DNA of 64,000 nucleotides from Mediannikoviicoccus sp037890055 (GCA_037890055.1 JBBKBD010000006.1), one strand, 5' to 3'; shown: positions 28,101 to 36,515, numbered from the stretch's first letter. Numbers and translations are program-made. The notes: a model not told the origin generated them from the sequence alone.

Positions 28101-29711
28101 GAAGTTAAGTTTTTTCGGAGCATCAGTTAATTTAGTGTATGGCATATAGATTTTTAAAGATTTGCCACTCTTTACAGTTGTACCTTCTCCGATGGTGAAT
28201 TGGAAAACACCCTTGGCAATTTCTTCAAAGTTATCCAAGGCAGCTTTGCCTGAATTATATCCGTTGTAGTAACCTTGTGGACGTCTAAGTATTGCTTGTT
28301 CGCCACCTACTTGGATCATAATTTGCTTGCCCTCGGCTTGAGCTCCTGCATCAACCATAAAGGAGTCTCCTTCTTGGACTACATAGTCATTGTCAAATTT
28401 TCTTTCATATACAGGCCAGCCATTGTCGTTAGGGTTGGTCCAACCTGACATAGTTGAGTAGTCAAGCTTTCTTGTGTACTTGCTGCTGAATGTGTTTTCA
28501 AATTCAGACTTATCTACTACATAGTCGATAGCTGTAATGTAGATACCTGAAAGCATGGTGTATTGGTCGTGTTGAGGTATACCAACCACCTTTACATCAT
28601 TTTTCTTTTTAAAGCCTGCAGGTGCTATAACTACATAGGCAAGTTCTGTGTCGTCATCAACTTTAATTCTATTAATATCATTTTTCGTAAAACCAAAATT
28701 ATGAGAGTAAGGTGAAACATCCCTAACATCTGTTAGAACATTTACATATCCTACATAGCCTTTGTCATCTTCTTTTAAATAATGTAAAAGATTGGCATCA
28801 AAAACTTGGGTAAAGGCTATAGGTTCGTCTCCTACTGTTGGTGTTGCCGCAGAACCTGCTCTTTGACCCATGTATTGTGTTCTTATGATACCAAGATTTT
28901 TTTCATCTTTATATTGGTCAGGGTTGGCAATAAACTCGGACATAAAGAATTCTTGGTTTGTCGCATTGTTAGAGTCTGCTTGTAAACCGCCCTTAATAAA
29001 TAAATTATTTAAATTATCTTCAAGAGAAACTGATGTGGTCTTCGTATAAGTTGAGTAGTCCATAGATGATTTTAGAGGTGCATAGGAATATACTCTCTTG
29101 TAATCTGAATTAGTAAGTCTCATTTGAATGATGTAGTTTTTCTTAGGCAGAGTTTCAAGTGTAACTCCGTCTTTTAAAACCAAATTAATAGGCAAGTTCT
29201 TTCTGTTGTTGGTTCTGTCGCCTACTGCACTTCTCAAATCAAAACCTCTTCCCTTTATTCCTGTAACAGGGTCAAAGGTATATTTAGTCTTGCCGTCTCT
29301 TCCAAATACATAGGAGTTGCCAAAGTCTATATATTGGTCAAGATCACCGAAATTAATTAAGGCCCTATGCCAAACTGCAGACACAGCTTGTGTCTTTTCC
29401 TTGTAAATTAGTCTGATTACATATCTGCCGTTGGCATTGATATACATACCATCGTAGTCGATATCGTTCATTTCAACTGGGTCAGATGTAGAAACTCTAA
29501 CTAAGGTTTGAGAGTCCTCCACCTTCCAACGGCTCTTGTCTTTAATTCTAGCTTCCCAGTTGGGTTTAGTGTAGTACGTCGCGCTTGATGTAGCATCCGC
29601 ATTGCCAGATGGTTCTTCTGCGAACACTCTTGCTGGTACTGCCGTAATAATCATAGCAAGTGCTAGCAAGAAGCTAAACGTTCTTTTCAAATAGTTCGTT
29701 TTACTATTCAT
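22140..29711 (-). CDS. Giant secreted repeat protein with CWB2 wall-binding modules
   Basis: A 2523-residue exported surface protein. A signal peptide (1-31, cut after VFA) precedes a unique region (about 32-830). InlB-type B repeats (about 840-1033: TFDANGG ... GYNFLGW ... VYAVW) follow. Then come eleven copies of a 60-72-residue module with the pattern NLT-x2-EK-x2-VK-x-A ... GTVTV ... KTVK: five at about 1037-1420, one near 1633, five at about 1777-2133. Two Ig-like modules (about 1423-1620) and two FIVAR-like helical modules (near 1697-1770 and 2140-2205) are interleaved. Three CWB2 modules (about 2233-2520) end the protein. CWB2 proteins bind wall polymer without covalent linkage; there is no LPxTG. 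Adhesin or S-layer-associated role is inference. AAGGAGG precedes the start. Confidence 0.9.
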   Translation of the reverse strand: MNSKTNYLKRTFSFLLALAMIITAVPARVFAEEPSGNADATSSATYYTKPNWEARIKDKSRWKVEDSQTLVRVSTSDPVEMNDIDYDGMYINANGRYVIRLIYKEKTQAVSAVWHRALINFGDLDQYIDFGNSYVFGRDGKTKYTFDPVTGIKGRGFDLRSAVGDRTNNRKNLPINLVLKDGVTLETLPKKNYIIQMRLTNSDYKRVYSYAPLKSSMDYSTYTKTTSVSLEDNLNNLFIKGGLQADSNNATNQEFFMSEFIANPDQYKDEKNLGIIRTQYMGQRAGSAATPTVGDEPIAFTQVFDANLLHYLKEDDKGYVGYVNVLTDVRDVSPYSHNFGFTKNDINRIKVDDDTELAYVVIAPAGFKKKNDVKVVGIPQHDQYTMLSGIYITAIDYVVDKSEFENTFSSKYTRKLDYSTMSGWTNPNDNGWPVYERKFDNDYVVQEGDSFMVDAGAQAEGKQIMIQVGGEQAILRRPQGYYNGYNSGKAALDNFEEIAKGVFQFTIGEGTTVKSGKSLKIYMPYTKLTDAPKKLNFLEIHNGTKINEGAATLTLQKDRNINMHLYKQGKKGHFVLRYTLANGTESSLKFEPKLTWSYEDKDEVLTGAANKATLPSGGNFYIDTTKLEPGTDIIVESYDKDGNEIASEKSWFKYISLEKSPETVKLLTWTDHSDKRSVLSINKSLYTPYQVLFTNDYVDGVDDFYKDPRVLPADNAKFNTDTTKIVGYTKYDSGKVRTLYEGPQKLFGKVEADGNEYDDKGNLAKPDVRKDVTIAKKDLFDAQFAEDSKTYKAFEYTFDLEKMLPYHSDDKTETKLTLLKDMKFVSTASDGSSLPSDLIETRVRARVLFDANTGSLTEDSKQVDKVVKIVPDNVKFYGEEGYAANGFEGANADTNTGDKFPEAPKLEGKNFLGWVTEEGKQALGNKAVVEVAEFNKLDKEKVFTNTTPVEKHLVVYAIYSKDTVVTFDANGGAFEGGKDELTVKADAGSVTKPTAPTKEGYNFLGWADKKDATTANVTDFSNVDASKTVYAVWEQAADKKLDLKDPENPVPVLDKTDLTEKEKDAVKEAVIKANPDAGLTKDMITVASDGKVTVTTADGKTGELTPDKTVKQKEVINNINPPKKPIEVKNLNGLTDDEKNKVKDAIIEANPDLNLKPEEVTVDEKGNVTIDQGGKTGTVPAEKTVVEESKIINLNKPIPVEVKDINNLTPTEKEAVKEAVIAKNNGLTKEQITVDGNGNVTVTDGDKTGTLEGKDTVKLFNRFGKKLNDPKELTEVSDKTKLTQAEKEAVREAVKAANPDLNFKDEEIQVADNGKVTVPMGTDGSGNPITETIEPEKTVKEDDKTKTISLKAPKVTVVKDPTSLTDDEKATVKEAVIKANPDIKTGYDITVANDGSVSVEKDGKVGMLAQADTVVKKLDAPKIVSDEDGSVKVGPKDNRTSEIEVTYKDPQGKEQKIIAKKENGEWKLVPEVEGVKVDKKTGVISIPGDKIQNGSDVKAVAKDGDNKSDDSEVTSKDNKAPNHPEVKLNDNNSVTVTPPKDKDTKTVKVTITNPDGTQKEFVVEKDGDNWKLPANAPEGTKVVDGKITIPADKIKPGAKVSASATDVNDNTSSTVGVTTKSQTDDVDPIVPKKVGVADPNSLTENEQKDVKKAIEDANKTNFPTGTKVDVGKDGTATITYPDGSTDTIEGSKLVEKVDKTELQKEVDKNKNDAIKNSDKYKNADQTKKDAYDSALDKAKKVLEDPHATQEDVDEALQQLKEAEAALKGNASDELNDPSRVAVKDPSNLTDAEKAAIKKAVKDANPGLKDNQIAVDKEGNVTVTKEGEEPKTIGKDKTVSTDIKTPELTEVANPASLTDDEKAAVKRAVEDANKDGSGNSTLPEGATITVGNDGTVTVKDKDGKETIIPASDTVKEKATPGSVVAPAEPVKVKDPSNLTDKEKEAVKQAVKDANPKLPADATIDVADDGTVTVKDKDGNEIGKLKPEKTVKPAVNAPAEPVKVKDPSNLTPDEKEAVKQAVKDANPKLPADATIEVGNDGTVTVTDKDGKPIGTIPADKTVKSVLNAPTKPVEVADPSNLTPDEKKAVEDAVKKANLDLPADAKVTVGNDGTVTVTDKDGQLIGKLTPKQTVKKIVNKKPLKDEIDKGPTTKAGVKYTNASESKKKAYDKALDEAKKVLDNPNATQDEVNAATKALKAAEEALDGTTSGGTSTPTTPTKPSETTEDSPKRTTDRTMGKDRVETAIEISKKYFGQADTVIVVDKKDFPDAMTASVLSKLLKAPILLTDTNKLDPRVAAEIKRLGARDVIIVGGNKSVSEAVKKELAKFDKDNVERIYGKDRYETSAQVARRVVGITGKLGHAVVASGEIFADALTVAPYASREGYPILLVKYNSLPPTVNKAIKDLSITKVTIAGGYSTVSKPLEKSLPTVVERLSGPTRYETAIDIATKKFNTNKIFLANGKQWMDALVIGPVGGILDMPILLTSANSAPKSLKDYIAKANIEKITAIGGRSMVSDRVLNELSK

Positions 29712-29764
29712 TGTCTCCTCCTTAATTTTATTTATTGTTAATCTCTAAATTTCATTACACTTTA

Positions 29765-29793
29765 AGTATACTATGTAATCTAGGCTAAATCAA
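29765..29793 (-). promoter_or_regulatory. Promoter of giant surface-protein gene
   Basis: TTGATT (29788-29793) and TATACT (29765-29770) on the minus strand, 17-base spacer. It gives a 5' UTR of about 45 nt. The rest of the 29712-30006 gap is AT-rich with nothing else recognised. Confidence 0.75.
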
Positions 29794-29983
29794 TTAAATA
29801 AAGTTTCATTTTTTATAATATTTTAATAATAAAGATTATCAAAATTTTCTTGATTTTACTGATGTTTTGTTAGATTAAAAATTGGACTTACATAAAAACT
29901 AAGTTTACATTCTGACACTTGCTTGGAGAAAGTAAAAAGAGTCTAGTAGTATTAGGTTGGAGATACATTTTTTTATTACGGAG

Positions 29984-30008
29984 AAAAAAACGACCCTTGC
30001 GAGTCGTT
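29984..30008 (-). terminator. Terminator after ppk
   Basis: AACGACTC/GGGTCGTT stem with a GCAA tetraloop and T7 on the minus strand. The stem overlaps the ppk stop codon. Confidence 0.92.
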
Positions 30009-32160
30009 ATTTCTTTCCAAAAAATCTTTTTATTTTTTCCATAAAGGATAGTTTTTCTTTCTTTGCTTCTTCTTGTTTTTCTACAATTTTATTTTCTCTT
30101 AGGGTTGCAAGTTCCATCATTTTTTCTTGGGAGTTTATAAACACATCTCCTTCTTCTACAGGAATTTTTTCGTAAATTCCATCTCTATTCATTATTCTTG
30201 CCTTGGTGTTGTCCTGCCACTGTATGTCCATGTACTCAACGATTTTTTTCTTTATATCTTCGTCATATATTGGAACTATAACTTCAACTCTTCTATCTAG
30301 GTTTCTAGTCATAAGGTCTGCCGACCCGATGTAGATGTCTTCATTGTCGCCAAATATATATACTCTTGGATGTTCAAGGTAACGTCCTACAATGCTTCTG
30401 ATTTCGATATTGTCGGTGTAGCCTGGAACTCTTGGTCTAAGGCATGATATTCCTCTTATTATTAGTCTAACTTGCACATCGTTACTGGAGGCTTCCTCTA
30501 GTTTCCTTATTATATCTTTATCTGTTAGCGAATTGAATTTGAAAAACAGTTTGCCGTCCTTACATTTTTGTATCTGCTCTTCTATTTTTTGTAGAAGTGT
30601 TACTTTTAATGAATATGGCGCTGCCAAAAGATGTGTATAGTTATTATTTACATTTTCCAAGTTAATATGGTTAAAGAAGTTATAACAGTCGTTTCCTATT
30701 TCTTTGTCTGCGGTCATAAGGGACATGTCTGAGTACTGCTTTGATGTGGACTCGTTGTAGTTACCTGTGCCTATTTGGCTGATGTATTTTATGTTTCCGC
30801 CTTTGTCTTTGTAGGTTATTAGGCACACTTTGGAGTGGACTTTGTAATCTTCTGTACCATAAAGTATGGTGCAGCCTTCGTCGTATAGAACTTGTGAGTA
30901 GTTTATGTTTGACTCTTCATCAAATCTTGCACGAAGTTCCATCATAACTGTAACATCTTTTCCATTTTCCCTTGCCTTCAAAAGATTTTTAACTACTTTT
31001 GAGTTTTTCGCAAGTCTGTAGATGGTTATCTTTATTGAAATTACTTCGGGATTTTCCGCCGCTTCTTCTAATAGTTGTAAGAAGCTTCCTATGTCTTCAT
31101 ATGGATAGATTAATAGTCTATCTTTTTCTTCTATCTGTTCAAATAGTGACCTGTTTGGGTCAATCATCTCACCAATTTTTGGTGTGAATGAATTATAGAA
31201 GATACTTGGGTCACATTTTGTTTTTAAACCTGATTCTAAAGCAAATACATATCCCATTTTAAATGGTGAGCTTCTTGTGAAGAATTGGTAGTCCTTTATA
31301 TCAAGATGTTTTTTTAAAAAGCTCTTTGTTTTATCGTCTAGCTCACTGTCGGTGTTTACCCTTACAACTTGAAGCCTAGTCCTCTTTTTCAAAAGCTTTT
31401 TCATTTGGATTTTGTAGTCATCCACTTGATCTTCCAAATGGTCTTCATAGTTTAGGTCCATATTTCTGTGAAGGTTCATTATATAGACTTTTTTCACATT
31501 ATAATTCGAAAATATTTCACCAACTTTTTCTTTTATTATAAGCTCTGTCCTAATCCAGGTCTTGTCGCTTAGAAAATAGTAGTCCGGTAGTGAGTATGGC
31601 ACCGGAAGTAGTCCTAGGCTAAACTTGTCTTTATAGCTTAGTTCGCAGATAATGTAGATACTTTTGTTTTCTATAAATGGAAATGGATGAAATTGGTCTA
31701 TTATTTGTGGTGCCAGTATGGGTTTTATTTGCTCTTCGTAAATATCGTTTACAAAAGATTTTTGCTCTTGATCCAGCTCGTCAAATCTATATGATTTTAT
31801 GCCGTACTTTTCAAGTTCTGCCATAACTTTGTGGTAGATTTCGTCATTTTCTTTTAAAAGGTATCTGGTGTTTTCGTAAATGGCATTAAGTTGTTCCTGT
31901 GGTGTCATGCCGGTCTTGTTGTCTATTGGAGGATTTTTAAGAAGAGTAAGGTCGTTAAGAGAACCTACTCGAACATTGTAAAACTCGTCTAAGTTACTGT
32001 TGAATATACTTATAAATTTTAGTCTTTCGTATAGTGGATTGTTTTCGTCCAACGCCTCTCTCAATACTCTTTGGTTAAATCCAAGCCATGAAATCTCTCT
32101 GTTTTTAGAATAATTAAAAATGTCCGTCTTATCTTTCGAAAAGTTATTTTCATTGCCCAT
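30007..32160 (-). CDS. ppk: Polyphosphate kinase 1
   Basis: Reversible synthesis of inorganic polyphosphate from ATP, with an autophosphorylated histidine. The N-terminal region (REISWLGFNQRVL) and the phosphotransfer motif KVHSK, equal to the usual K-x-H-x-K, are present, as are the paired PLD-like C-terminal domains (GSADLMTRNLDRRVE). The C-terminus adds a Lys/Glu-rich amphipathic tail (about 690-717). I chose ATG 32160: the GTG six bases earlier sits too close to GGAGG. The gene lies 12 bp after ppx in one operon, so synthesis and breakdown of polyphosphate are co-expressed. Confidence 0.95.
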   Translation of the reverse strand: MGNENNFSKDKTDIFNYSKNREISWLGFNQRVLREALDENNPLYERLKFISIFNSNLDEFYNVRVGSLNDLTLLKNPPIDNKTGMTPQEQLNAIYENTRYLLKENDEIYHKVMAELEKYGIKSYRFDELDQEQKSFVNDIYEEQIKPILAPQIIDQFHPFPFIENKSIYIICELSYKDKFSLGLLPVPYSLPDYYFLSDKTWIRTELIIKEKVGEIFSNYNVKKVYIMNLHRNMDLNYEDHLEDQVDDYKIQMKKLLKKRTRLQVVRVNTDSELDDKTKSFLKKHLDIKDYQFFTRSSPFKMGYVFALESGLKTKCDPSIFYNSFTPKIGEMIDPNRSLFEQIEEKDRLLIYPYEDIGSFLQLLEEAAENPEVISIKITIYRLAKNSKVVKNLLKARENGKDVTVMMELRARFDEESNINYSQVLYDEGCTILYGTEDYKVHSKVCLITYKDKGGNIKYISQIGTGNYNESTSKQYSDMSLMTADKEIGNDCYNFFNHINLENVNNNYTHLLAAPYSLKVTLLQKIEEQIQKCKDGKLFFKFNSLTDKDIIRKLEEASSNDVQVRLIIRGISCLRPRVPGYTDNIEIRSIVGRYLEHPRVYIFGDNEDIYIGSADLMTRNLDRRVEVIVPIYDEDIKKKIVEYMDIQWQDNTKARIMNRDGIYEKIPVEEGDVFINSQEKMMELATLRENKIVEKQEEAKKEKLSFMEKIKRFFGKK

Positions 32161-32172
32161 AGCCACGCCTCC

Positions 32173-33063
32173 TTATTTCAAAACTTTTGTTAAATATCCT
32201 TCCCTTGCACCCTTCTTACTGATGTAGATGGTTTTTATATTTAAATAGTCTAACAACTCTTTTAGAATAATCATCCCCGGGGTGATTGTATGAATTCTAG
32301 CAGGGTTAACTTGTAATACTTTTGTTAAGACGTTTTTCTTTTCTTCAATTATCTTTTTATATAGTGAGTCGAGAAGTTCTCTTTCAAGCTCCATGGGACT
32401 TGGTAGTTCATAAACTTCCATACATACATTGCCACAAACTCTTATGGTACCTCCTATACCATAGGCCTGTGGTTTTTTTACCTTTGGTATGGACGACTTT
32501 TTTAGTAATTTCTTAACCTCTTTTTCCATTTTCTTCGCTTCGCTAGATATTGGAATTATCTTTTCGCAATAGGTCTTTTGAAGTGATAGCGAACCTATTG
32601 GTAGGGAGTTTGAATATTTTATTTCCCCATCTTCCATAAGTGTAACTTCCGTTGACCCACCGCCGATGTCTATGATGTAGCCATTATCTATGTCATAATC
32701 CTGTTTTACTCCAAGGTATCCTAAAGTTGCTTCTTCCTCCCCAGACACTAGGTCTATATCCATGCCCGATTTTTTGCTTACGTATTCAAGCACTTCGTCT
32801 TTATTTTTTATATTTCTTATGGAGGCTGTTGCAAATGGATATACCTTTTCTACGCCAAATGTTTTGCATAGTTTGTTTAGCTTAATCAATATGTCTACAA
32901 TTTTATCTGCACCCTTTTTTGTTAAGTACCCCTTGTTTACATATGACGCAATACCTGCCACATATTTTTTATTTGCCAATGAAATTATATTTTTATCTTC
33001 ATCTACTAAGTAAAGATTTAATCTTATTGTGTTTGAGCCAATATCTATTATTCCGTATTTCAT
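32173..33063 (-). CDS. ppx: Exopolyphosphatase / Ppx-GppA phosphatase
   Basis: Hydrolyses terminal phosphate of polyphosphate or of pppGpp. It has the ASKHA fold motifs: DIGSNTIRL at residues 7-15, the GEEEA segment with the catalytic Glu, DIGGGSTE near 145, and a Gly-rich GIGGTIR. At 296 residues it is the short form without the C-terminal HD-like domain. GAGGTG precedes ATG. It is first gene of a ppx-ppk unit. GppA activity cannot be separated from Ppx by sequence, but pairing with ppk favours polyphosphate. Confidence 0.9.
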   Translation of the reverse strand: MKYGIIDIGSNTIRLNLYLVDEDKNIISLANKKYVAGIASYVNKGYLTKKGADKIVDILIKLNKLCKTFGVEKVYPFATASIRNIKNKDEVLEYVSKKSGMDIDLVSGEEEATLGYLGVKQDYDIDNGYIIDIGGGSTEVTLMEDGEIKYSNSLPIGSLSLQKTYCEKIIPISSEAKKMEKEVKKLLKKSSIPKVKKPQAYGIGGTIRVCGNVCMEVYELPSPMELERELLDSLYKKIIEEKKNVLTKVLQVNPARIHTITPGMIILKELLDYLNIKTIYISKKGAREGYLTKVLK

Positions 33064-33133
33064 AGTTCACCTCTGTATAAGATATACCCATTTTGTTAAA
33101 ACTTTCTTTAAATGGTGTTAAATTTTTATAAAG

Positions 33134-33163
33134 AAAAAGACTATGCGTAGTTCATAGTCTTTT
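33134..33163. terminator. Terminator between PIB ATPase and ppx
   Basis: A perfect 10-bp stem AAAGACTATG/CATAGTCTTT with a 7-nt loop. T/A tracts on both sides allow use by the ATPase operon on the minus strand. Confidence 0.85.
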
Positions 33164-33171
33164 ATCGATTA

Positions 33172-35244
33172 TTAAATATTATATTGTTTCATGTTCTTGC
33201 TTGCAATTGCTACGGTTGACATATTGTGAAGCAGAGCTGATTGAGTATTTGTAATAAATGAACCTAATCCAAGAAATATTAAGAGTGAATTTATTGCAAT
33301 TATTCCTCGATAATCATTTTTTACCCTGTCACTTACTTGTCGTGAAAGTTTTATTACATCTATTAGCTCTTTCAAAGAATCTGCTTTAATTGATACGTCT
33401 GAAATCTCTTTAGCAAGGTCTGCGCCCTTAGACATGGATATTCCAACGTCAGCCGTTGATAAAGCTATGGAGTCATTCACTCCATCGCCAATCATAATAA
33501 CTTTTTTGCCTTCGTCCTTCATCTTTTGTATATAATCTTTTTTGTCTTCAGGTAAAACTTGTGATTTATAATAATCTAAACCAAGTTTTTCGCTAACTGC
33601 CCTTGCGGCGTTTTCGTTATCGCCTGTAAGCATTGCTATATGTCCAAAGCCAAGTTCTCTAAGTGAGTCTATGGTTTGTCTTGAGTCTTCCCTAAGTGGG
33701 TCGTCAATACATAATACAGCCATTAAACTAATGTCGTATGCCATGAAAAGTAGCGAATACTCTTCTTTTAAAGAATCAATTAGCTCTGACTGTTCAGATG
33801 TAATTGGAATGTTTTCATCTTCCAATATAAAGTGTTCACTACCGATTAAGGCAACCTTATCTTCAATGGTGGATTTTATTCCATGGGCCATAATGTATTC
33901 AGGTTTTGAATGCATCTCTTCGTGCTTTAAGTTCTTCTCTTTGGCTTTTCTAACAACTGCCCTTGCTATTGAATGTGGAAAATGCTCTTCAAGGCAAGCT
34001 GCAATTCTCAAAGCTTCCATTTCATCAATGCCAAAGGAAATAACTTTCTTAACTTCAGGTTCAGACTTTGTCAAAGTTCCAGTTTTGTCAAAAATAATTG
34101 TGTCTGCCTGTGCTAGGCTTTCAAAATATTTTCCTCCCTTAACTAAGACTTGCTCTTCACCTGCTTGACTTATTGCTTTCATATAAGCTATTGGAATGGT
34201 CAATTTTAATGCGCATGAATAGTCAACCATTAAGAATGACTTTGCTTTTATGAAATTATTTGTCAATAAATATGTTAAACCTGCGCCTATAAAAGAATAT
34301 TTAACTAGTGAATCCGCCATTGACTCAGCCTTTATTTGAGAAAGTGATTTGTTTTTCTCGCTGTCCTCAATTAAATTCATAATATGATTTAATCGGGATT
34401 CATCATATTTTTTAGTTGCTTTGACTAAGAGCTCTCCCTCTTCAAGAACTGTTCCTGCAAAAACTGTTGACTCATGTTTCTTTTCTATTGCAATGGCTTC
34501 CCCTGTAAATGAAGCTTCGTTAACCATACCAAATCCATCTACAACTTCACCATCAACGGGAACTTTGCTTCCCATTGAGATATAAACAAGGTCTCCAATT
34601 TCTACATCTTTTAAATCTTTTAGAACTCTTTCTTCCCCATCTTTTACAAATACTTTGTCTATGTTGAGAGCAAGGGAAGATTTTAAATTAACTCTAGATT
34701 TCTTTAGGGTATATTCTTCAAGCTCTTCTCCTAAAGATAAAAGTGCCATTATGCTTGCAGCATCACCAAATTCTCCTGTTAAAAGTGAAACTGAAATAGC
34801 TGTTGCATCTAGTAGGTCAACATTTAATTTTCTTGCCTTTATGGCCTTTAGTCCCTCTTTTATAAATGGAATTGCACGTATTACTGTAAAAAACGGTCTA
34901 AGAGGCATTGGCATAATATGTCCAAATAGAATTCTTCTATATGCCGCGTCTCTTACTATATGAAATACGGTCCTTTCTTCTTGCTCAACAAAGTCCGCAT
35001 CGTCTATCTCAAAGTCATCCAGCGTATTAAGTTCAAAATCAAGAATAAACCTTGCAATACTTCCTATATATTTTTCATCGTACTTTACAATTATAGAATT
35101 AGTAATATAAGAAATTTCACAAGATTTTACTCCATCTAGTTCTTCAATTTTGTATTTTAATTTGTTAATATTGGATTCCTTTAGATAGTCTTCATATGAA
35201 AATCTAGTTCTACCAATTGTTCTTGCTTTTATGGATGCTTTCAT
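33172..35244 (-). CDS. PIB-type heavy-metal P-type ATPase, SCALK motif
   Basis: ATP-driven metal transporter of 690 residues. An N-terminal ferredoxin-like segment (about 25-80) resembles an HMA domain but lacks CxxC. The actuator SFTGEA, phosphorylation site DKTGTLT, the His in HFPHS and the hinge GDGVNDS are present. In the sixth membrane helix the usual CPC metal motif is replaced by YSCALK, so copper or zinc specificity should not be assumed. GDGVNDS differs from the common GDGINDAP. It starts 1 bp after the DUF6110-like gene, whose last codons supply the ribosome site. The substrate is unknown; manganese, iron or zinc are possible. Confidence 0.88.
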   Translation of the reverse strand: MKASIKARTIGRTRFSYEDYLKESNINKLKYKIEELDGVKSCEISYITNSIIVKYDEKYIGSIARFILDFELNTLDDFEIDDADFVEQEERTVFHIVRDAAYRRILFGHIMPMPLRPFFTVIRAIPFIKEGLKAIKARKLNVDLLDATAISVSLLTGEFGDAASIMALLSLGEELEEYTLKKSRVNLKSSLALNIDKVFVKDGEERVLKDLKDVEIGDLVYISMGSKVPVDGEVVDGFGMVNEASFTGEAIAIEKKHESTVFAGTVLEEGELLVKATKKYDESRLNHIMNLIEDSEKNKSLSQIKAESMADSLVKYSFIGAGLTYLLTNNFIKAKSFLMVDYSCALKLTIPIAYMKAISQAGEEQVLVKGGKYFESLAQADTIIFDKTGTLTKSEPEVKKVISFGIDEMEALRIAACLEEHFPHSIARAVVRKAKEKNLKHEEMHSKPEYIMAHGIKSTIEDKVALIGSEHFILEDENIPITSEQSELIDSLKEEYSLLFMAYDISLMAVLCIDDPLREDSRQTIDSLRELGFGHIAMLTGDNENAARAVSEKLGLDYYKSQVLPEDKKDYIQKMKDEGKKVIMIGDGVNDSIALSTADVGISMSKGADLAKEISDVSIKADSLKELIDVIKLSRQVSDRVKNDYRGIIAINSLLIFLGLGSFITNTQSALLHNMSTVAIASKNMKQYNI

Positions 35245-35245
35245 C

Positions 35246-35596
35246 CTATTCCTCTTCTGTTTCTTCTTTTAAGTCTTTCTTTAATTCACTTATTATTTCT
35301 GCTTTTAAATCGTTTATAAGATCTTCTTTTGAAACTTCTTCAATGTCTAACTTAGCTTTAGCTTCAGCTTCCATCTTTTCTTCCATTTCATTTTTAACTT
35401 TAGCTTCTGCTACTATGTCTTCAGTTGAAACTTTAATATTTTCTACTGTCTTATCTACAGCCTTCTTAGCTTTTAAACCTTGTTGAACTGTTGCAACAGC
35501 AGCTTTTTTAGCAACTTTTGAAGTTAAAACTTTACCTCCAACAGCTCCTACCACTAAACCAATACCTGTGCTTAATGCTTTTTTCTTTATTTTCAT
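35246..35596 (-). CDS. Small DUF6110-like protein paired with metal ATPase
   Basis: 116 residues. A Gly-rich hydrophobic N-terminus (TGIGLVVGAVGGKVL) is followed by SKVAKK, a KAVDKTVENIK helix and a DIVAEAK motif, then a highly charged Glu/Lys tail. This layout resembles DUF6110 proteins, which I recall next to heavy-metal P-type ATPases in Clostridia. Its function is unknown; a membrane-anchored accessory to the ATPase is inference. AGGAGG lies before ATG. The gap to the ATPase gene is 1 bp. Confidence 0.6.
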   Translation of the reverse strand: MKIKKKALSTGIGLVVGAVGGKVLTSKVAKKAAVATVQQGLKAKKAVDKTVENIKVSTEDIVAEAKVKNEMEEKMEAEAKAKLDIEEVSKEDLINDLKAEIISELKKDLKEETEEE

Positions 35597-35692
35597 ATTT
35601 TACCTCCTATTAATACTTATCTATATATCACATTATAGCCTTATTTCTCTAATTTTACAATGTAGTTAAAGCTATCATTTTTCTTTCCAAAT

Positions 35693-35717
35693 TAAAACAG
35701 GCCAAGTAATAGCCTGT
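35693..35717 (-). terminator. Terminator after gpmA
   Basis: ACAGGC (35697-35702) pairs with GCCTGT (35712-35717), with TTTTAATTT following on the minus strand. Confidence 0.75.
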
Positions 35718-35763
35718 CTTTAATGAATTATATTTTCATTTACATTCTTACTCTTTACAAAGT

Positions 35764-36450
35764 TTATAAATAGTATCTCTTTATTAAATTTAAATCGTCA
35801 TCAAGTTCTAGAACCATTGGGTGACCTGTTGGAATTTCAAGACCCATTATCTCGTCATCAGAAATTTTTTCAATATGTTTTACAAGTGCTCTTAGTGAGT
35901 TTCCATGAGCCGCAATTAGTACTTGTTTATCGTCAAGTAGCTTTGGTGCTATTTCATCTTCCCAATATGGAATAACTCTTTCAAGTGTAACTTTTAAGTT
36001 TTCTCCAAATGGTACTGTGCCCTTTGGTAGGTCGTGATACTTTCTATCCTTGCCTTGATAACCTTCGTCGTTTTCATCTAGTAGTGGAGGAAGTGTATCA
36101 TATGATCTTCTCCAAATATGCACTTGTTCGTCACCATATTTTTCTGCAGTCTCAGCTTTGTTAAGGCCTTGTAGTGCACCATAATGTCTTTCGTTAAGTC
36201 TCCACGATTTTTTAACCGGAACCCAAAGTTGATCTATCTCTTCAAGAATTATGTTACATGTTTTTATCGCTCTTTTTAATACGGAAGTGTAAGCTAAATC
36301 AAACTCAAAACCTGCTTCTCTTAAAAGCTCTCCCGATTCTTTTGCTTCACTATACCCCTTTTCTGATAAGTCCACGTCAACCCAGCCTGTAAATCTATTT
36401 TGCAAATTCCATTCGCTTTGTCCATGTCTTACCAATACTAATTTTTTCAT
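35764..36450 (-). CDS. gpmA: 2,3-bisphosphoglycerate-dependent phosphoglycerate mutase
   Basis: Interconverts 3- and 2-phosphoglycerate in glycolysis. The catalytic His is in LVRHGQSEWN (residues 5-14). The proton donor Glu is in RLNERHYGAL, and the second His is in AAHGNSLRAL. The length of 228 is close to the family's usual 230-250. GAGGTG precedes ATG. It is a single-gene unit with its own terminator. Confidence 0.95.
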   Translation of the reverse strand: MKKLVLVRHGQSEWNLQNRFTGWVDVDLSEKGYSEAKESGELLREAGFEFDLAYTSVLKRAIKTCNIILEEIDQLWVPVKKSWRLNERHYGALQGLNKAETAEKYGDEQVHIWRRSYDTLPPLLDENDEGYQGKDRKYHDLPKGTVPFGENLKVTLERVIPYWEDEIAPKLLDDKQVLIAAHGNSLRALVKHIEKISDDEIMGLEIPTGHPMVLELDDDLNLIKRYYL

Positions 36451-36489
36451 TTACACACCTCTACTTATTATATTAATTAAATAATATCA

Positions 36490-36515
36490 TAAAAAAAGGG
36501 GTATTACACCCCTTT
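36490..36515 (-). terminator. Terminator of V-ATPase operon
   Basis: AAAGGGG/CCCCTTT with a 7-nt loop and a T7 run on the minus strand. It overlaps the ntpD stop codon. Confidence 0.92.
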
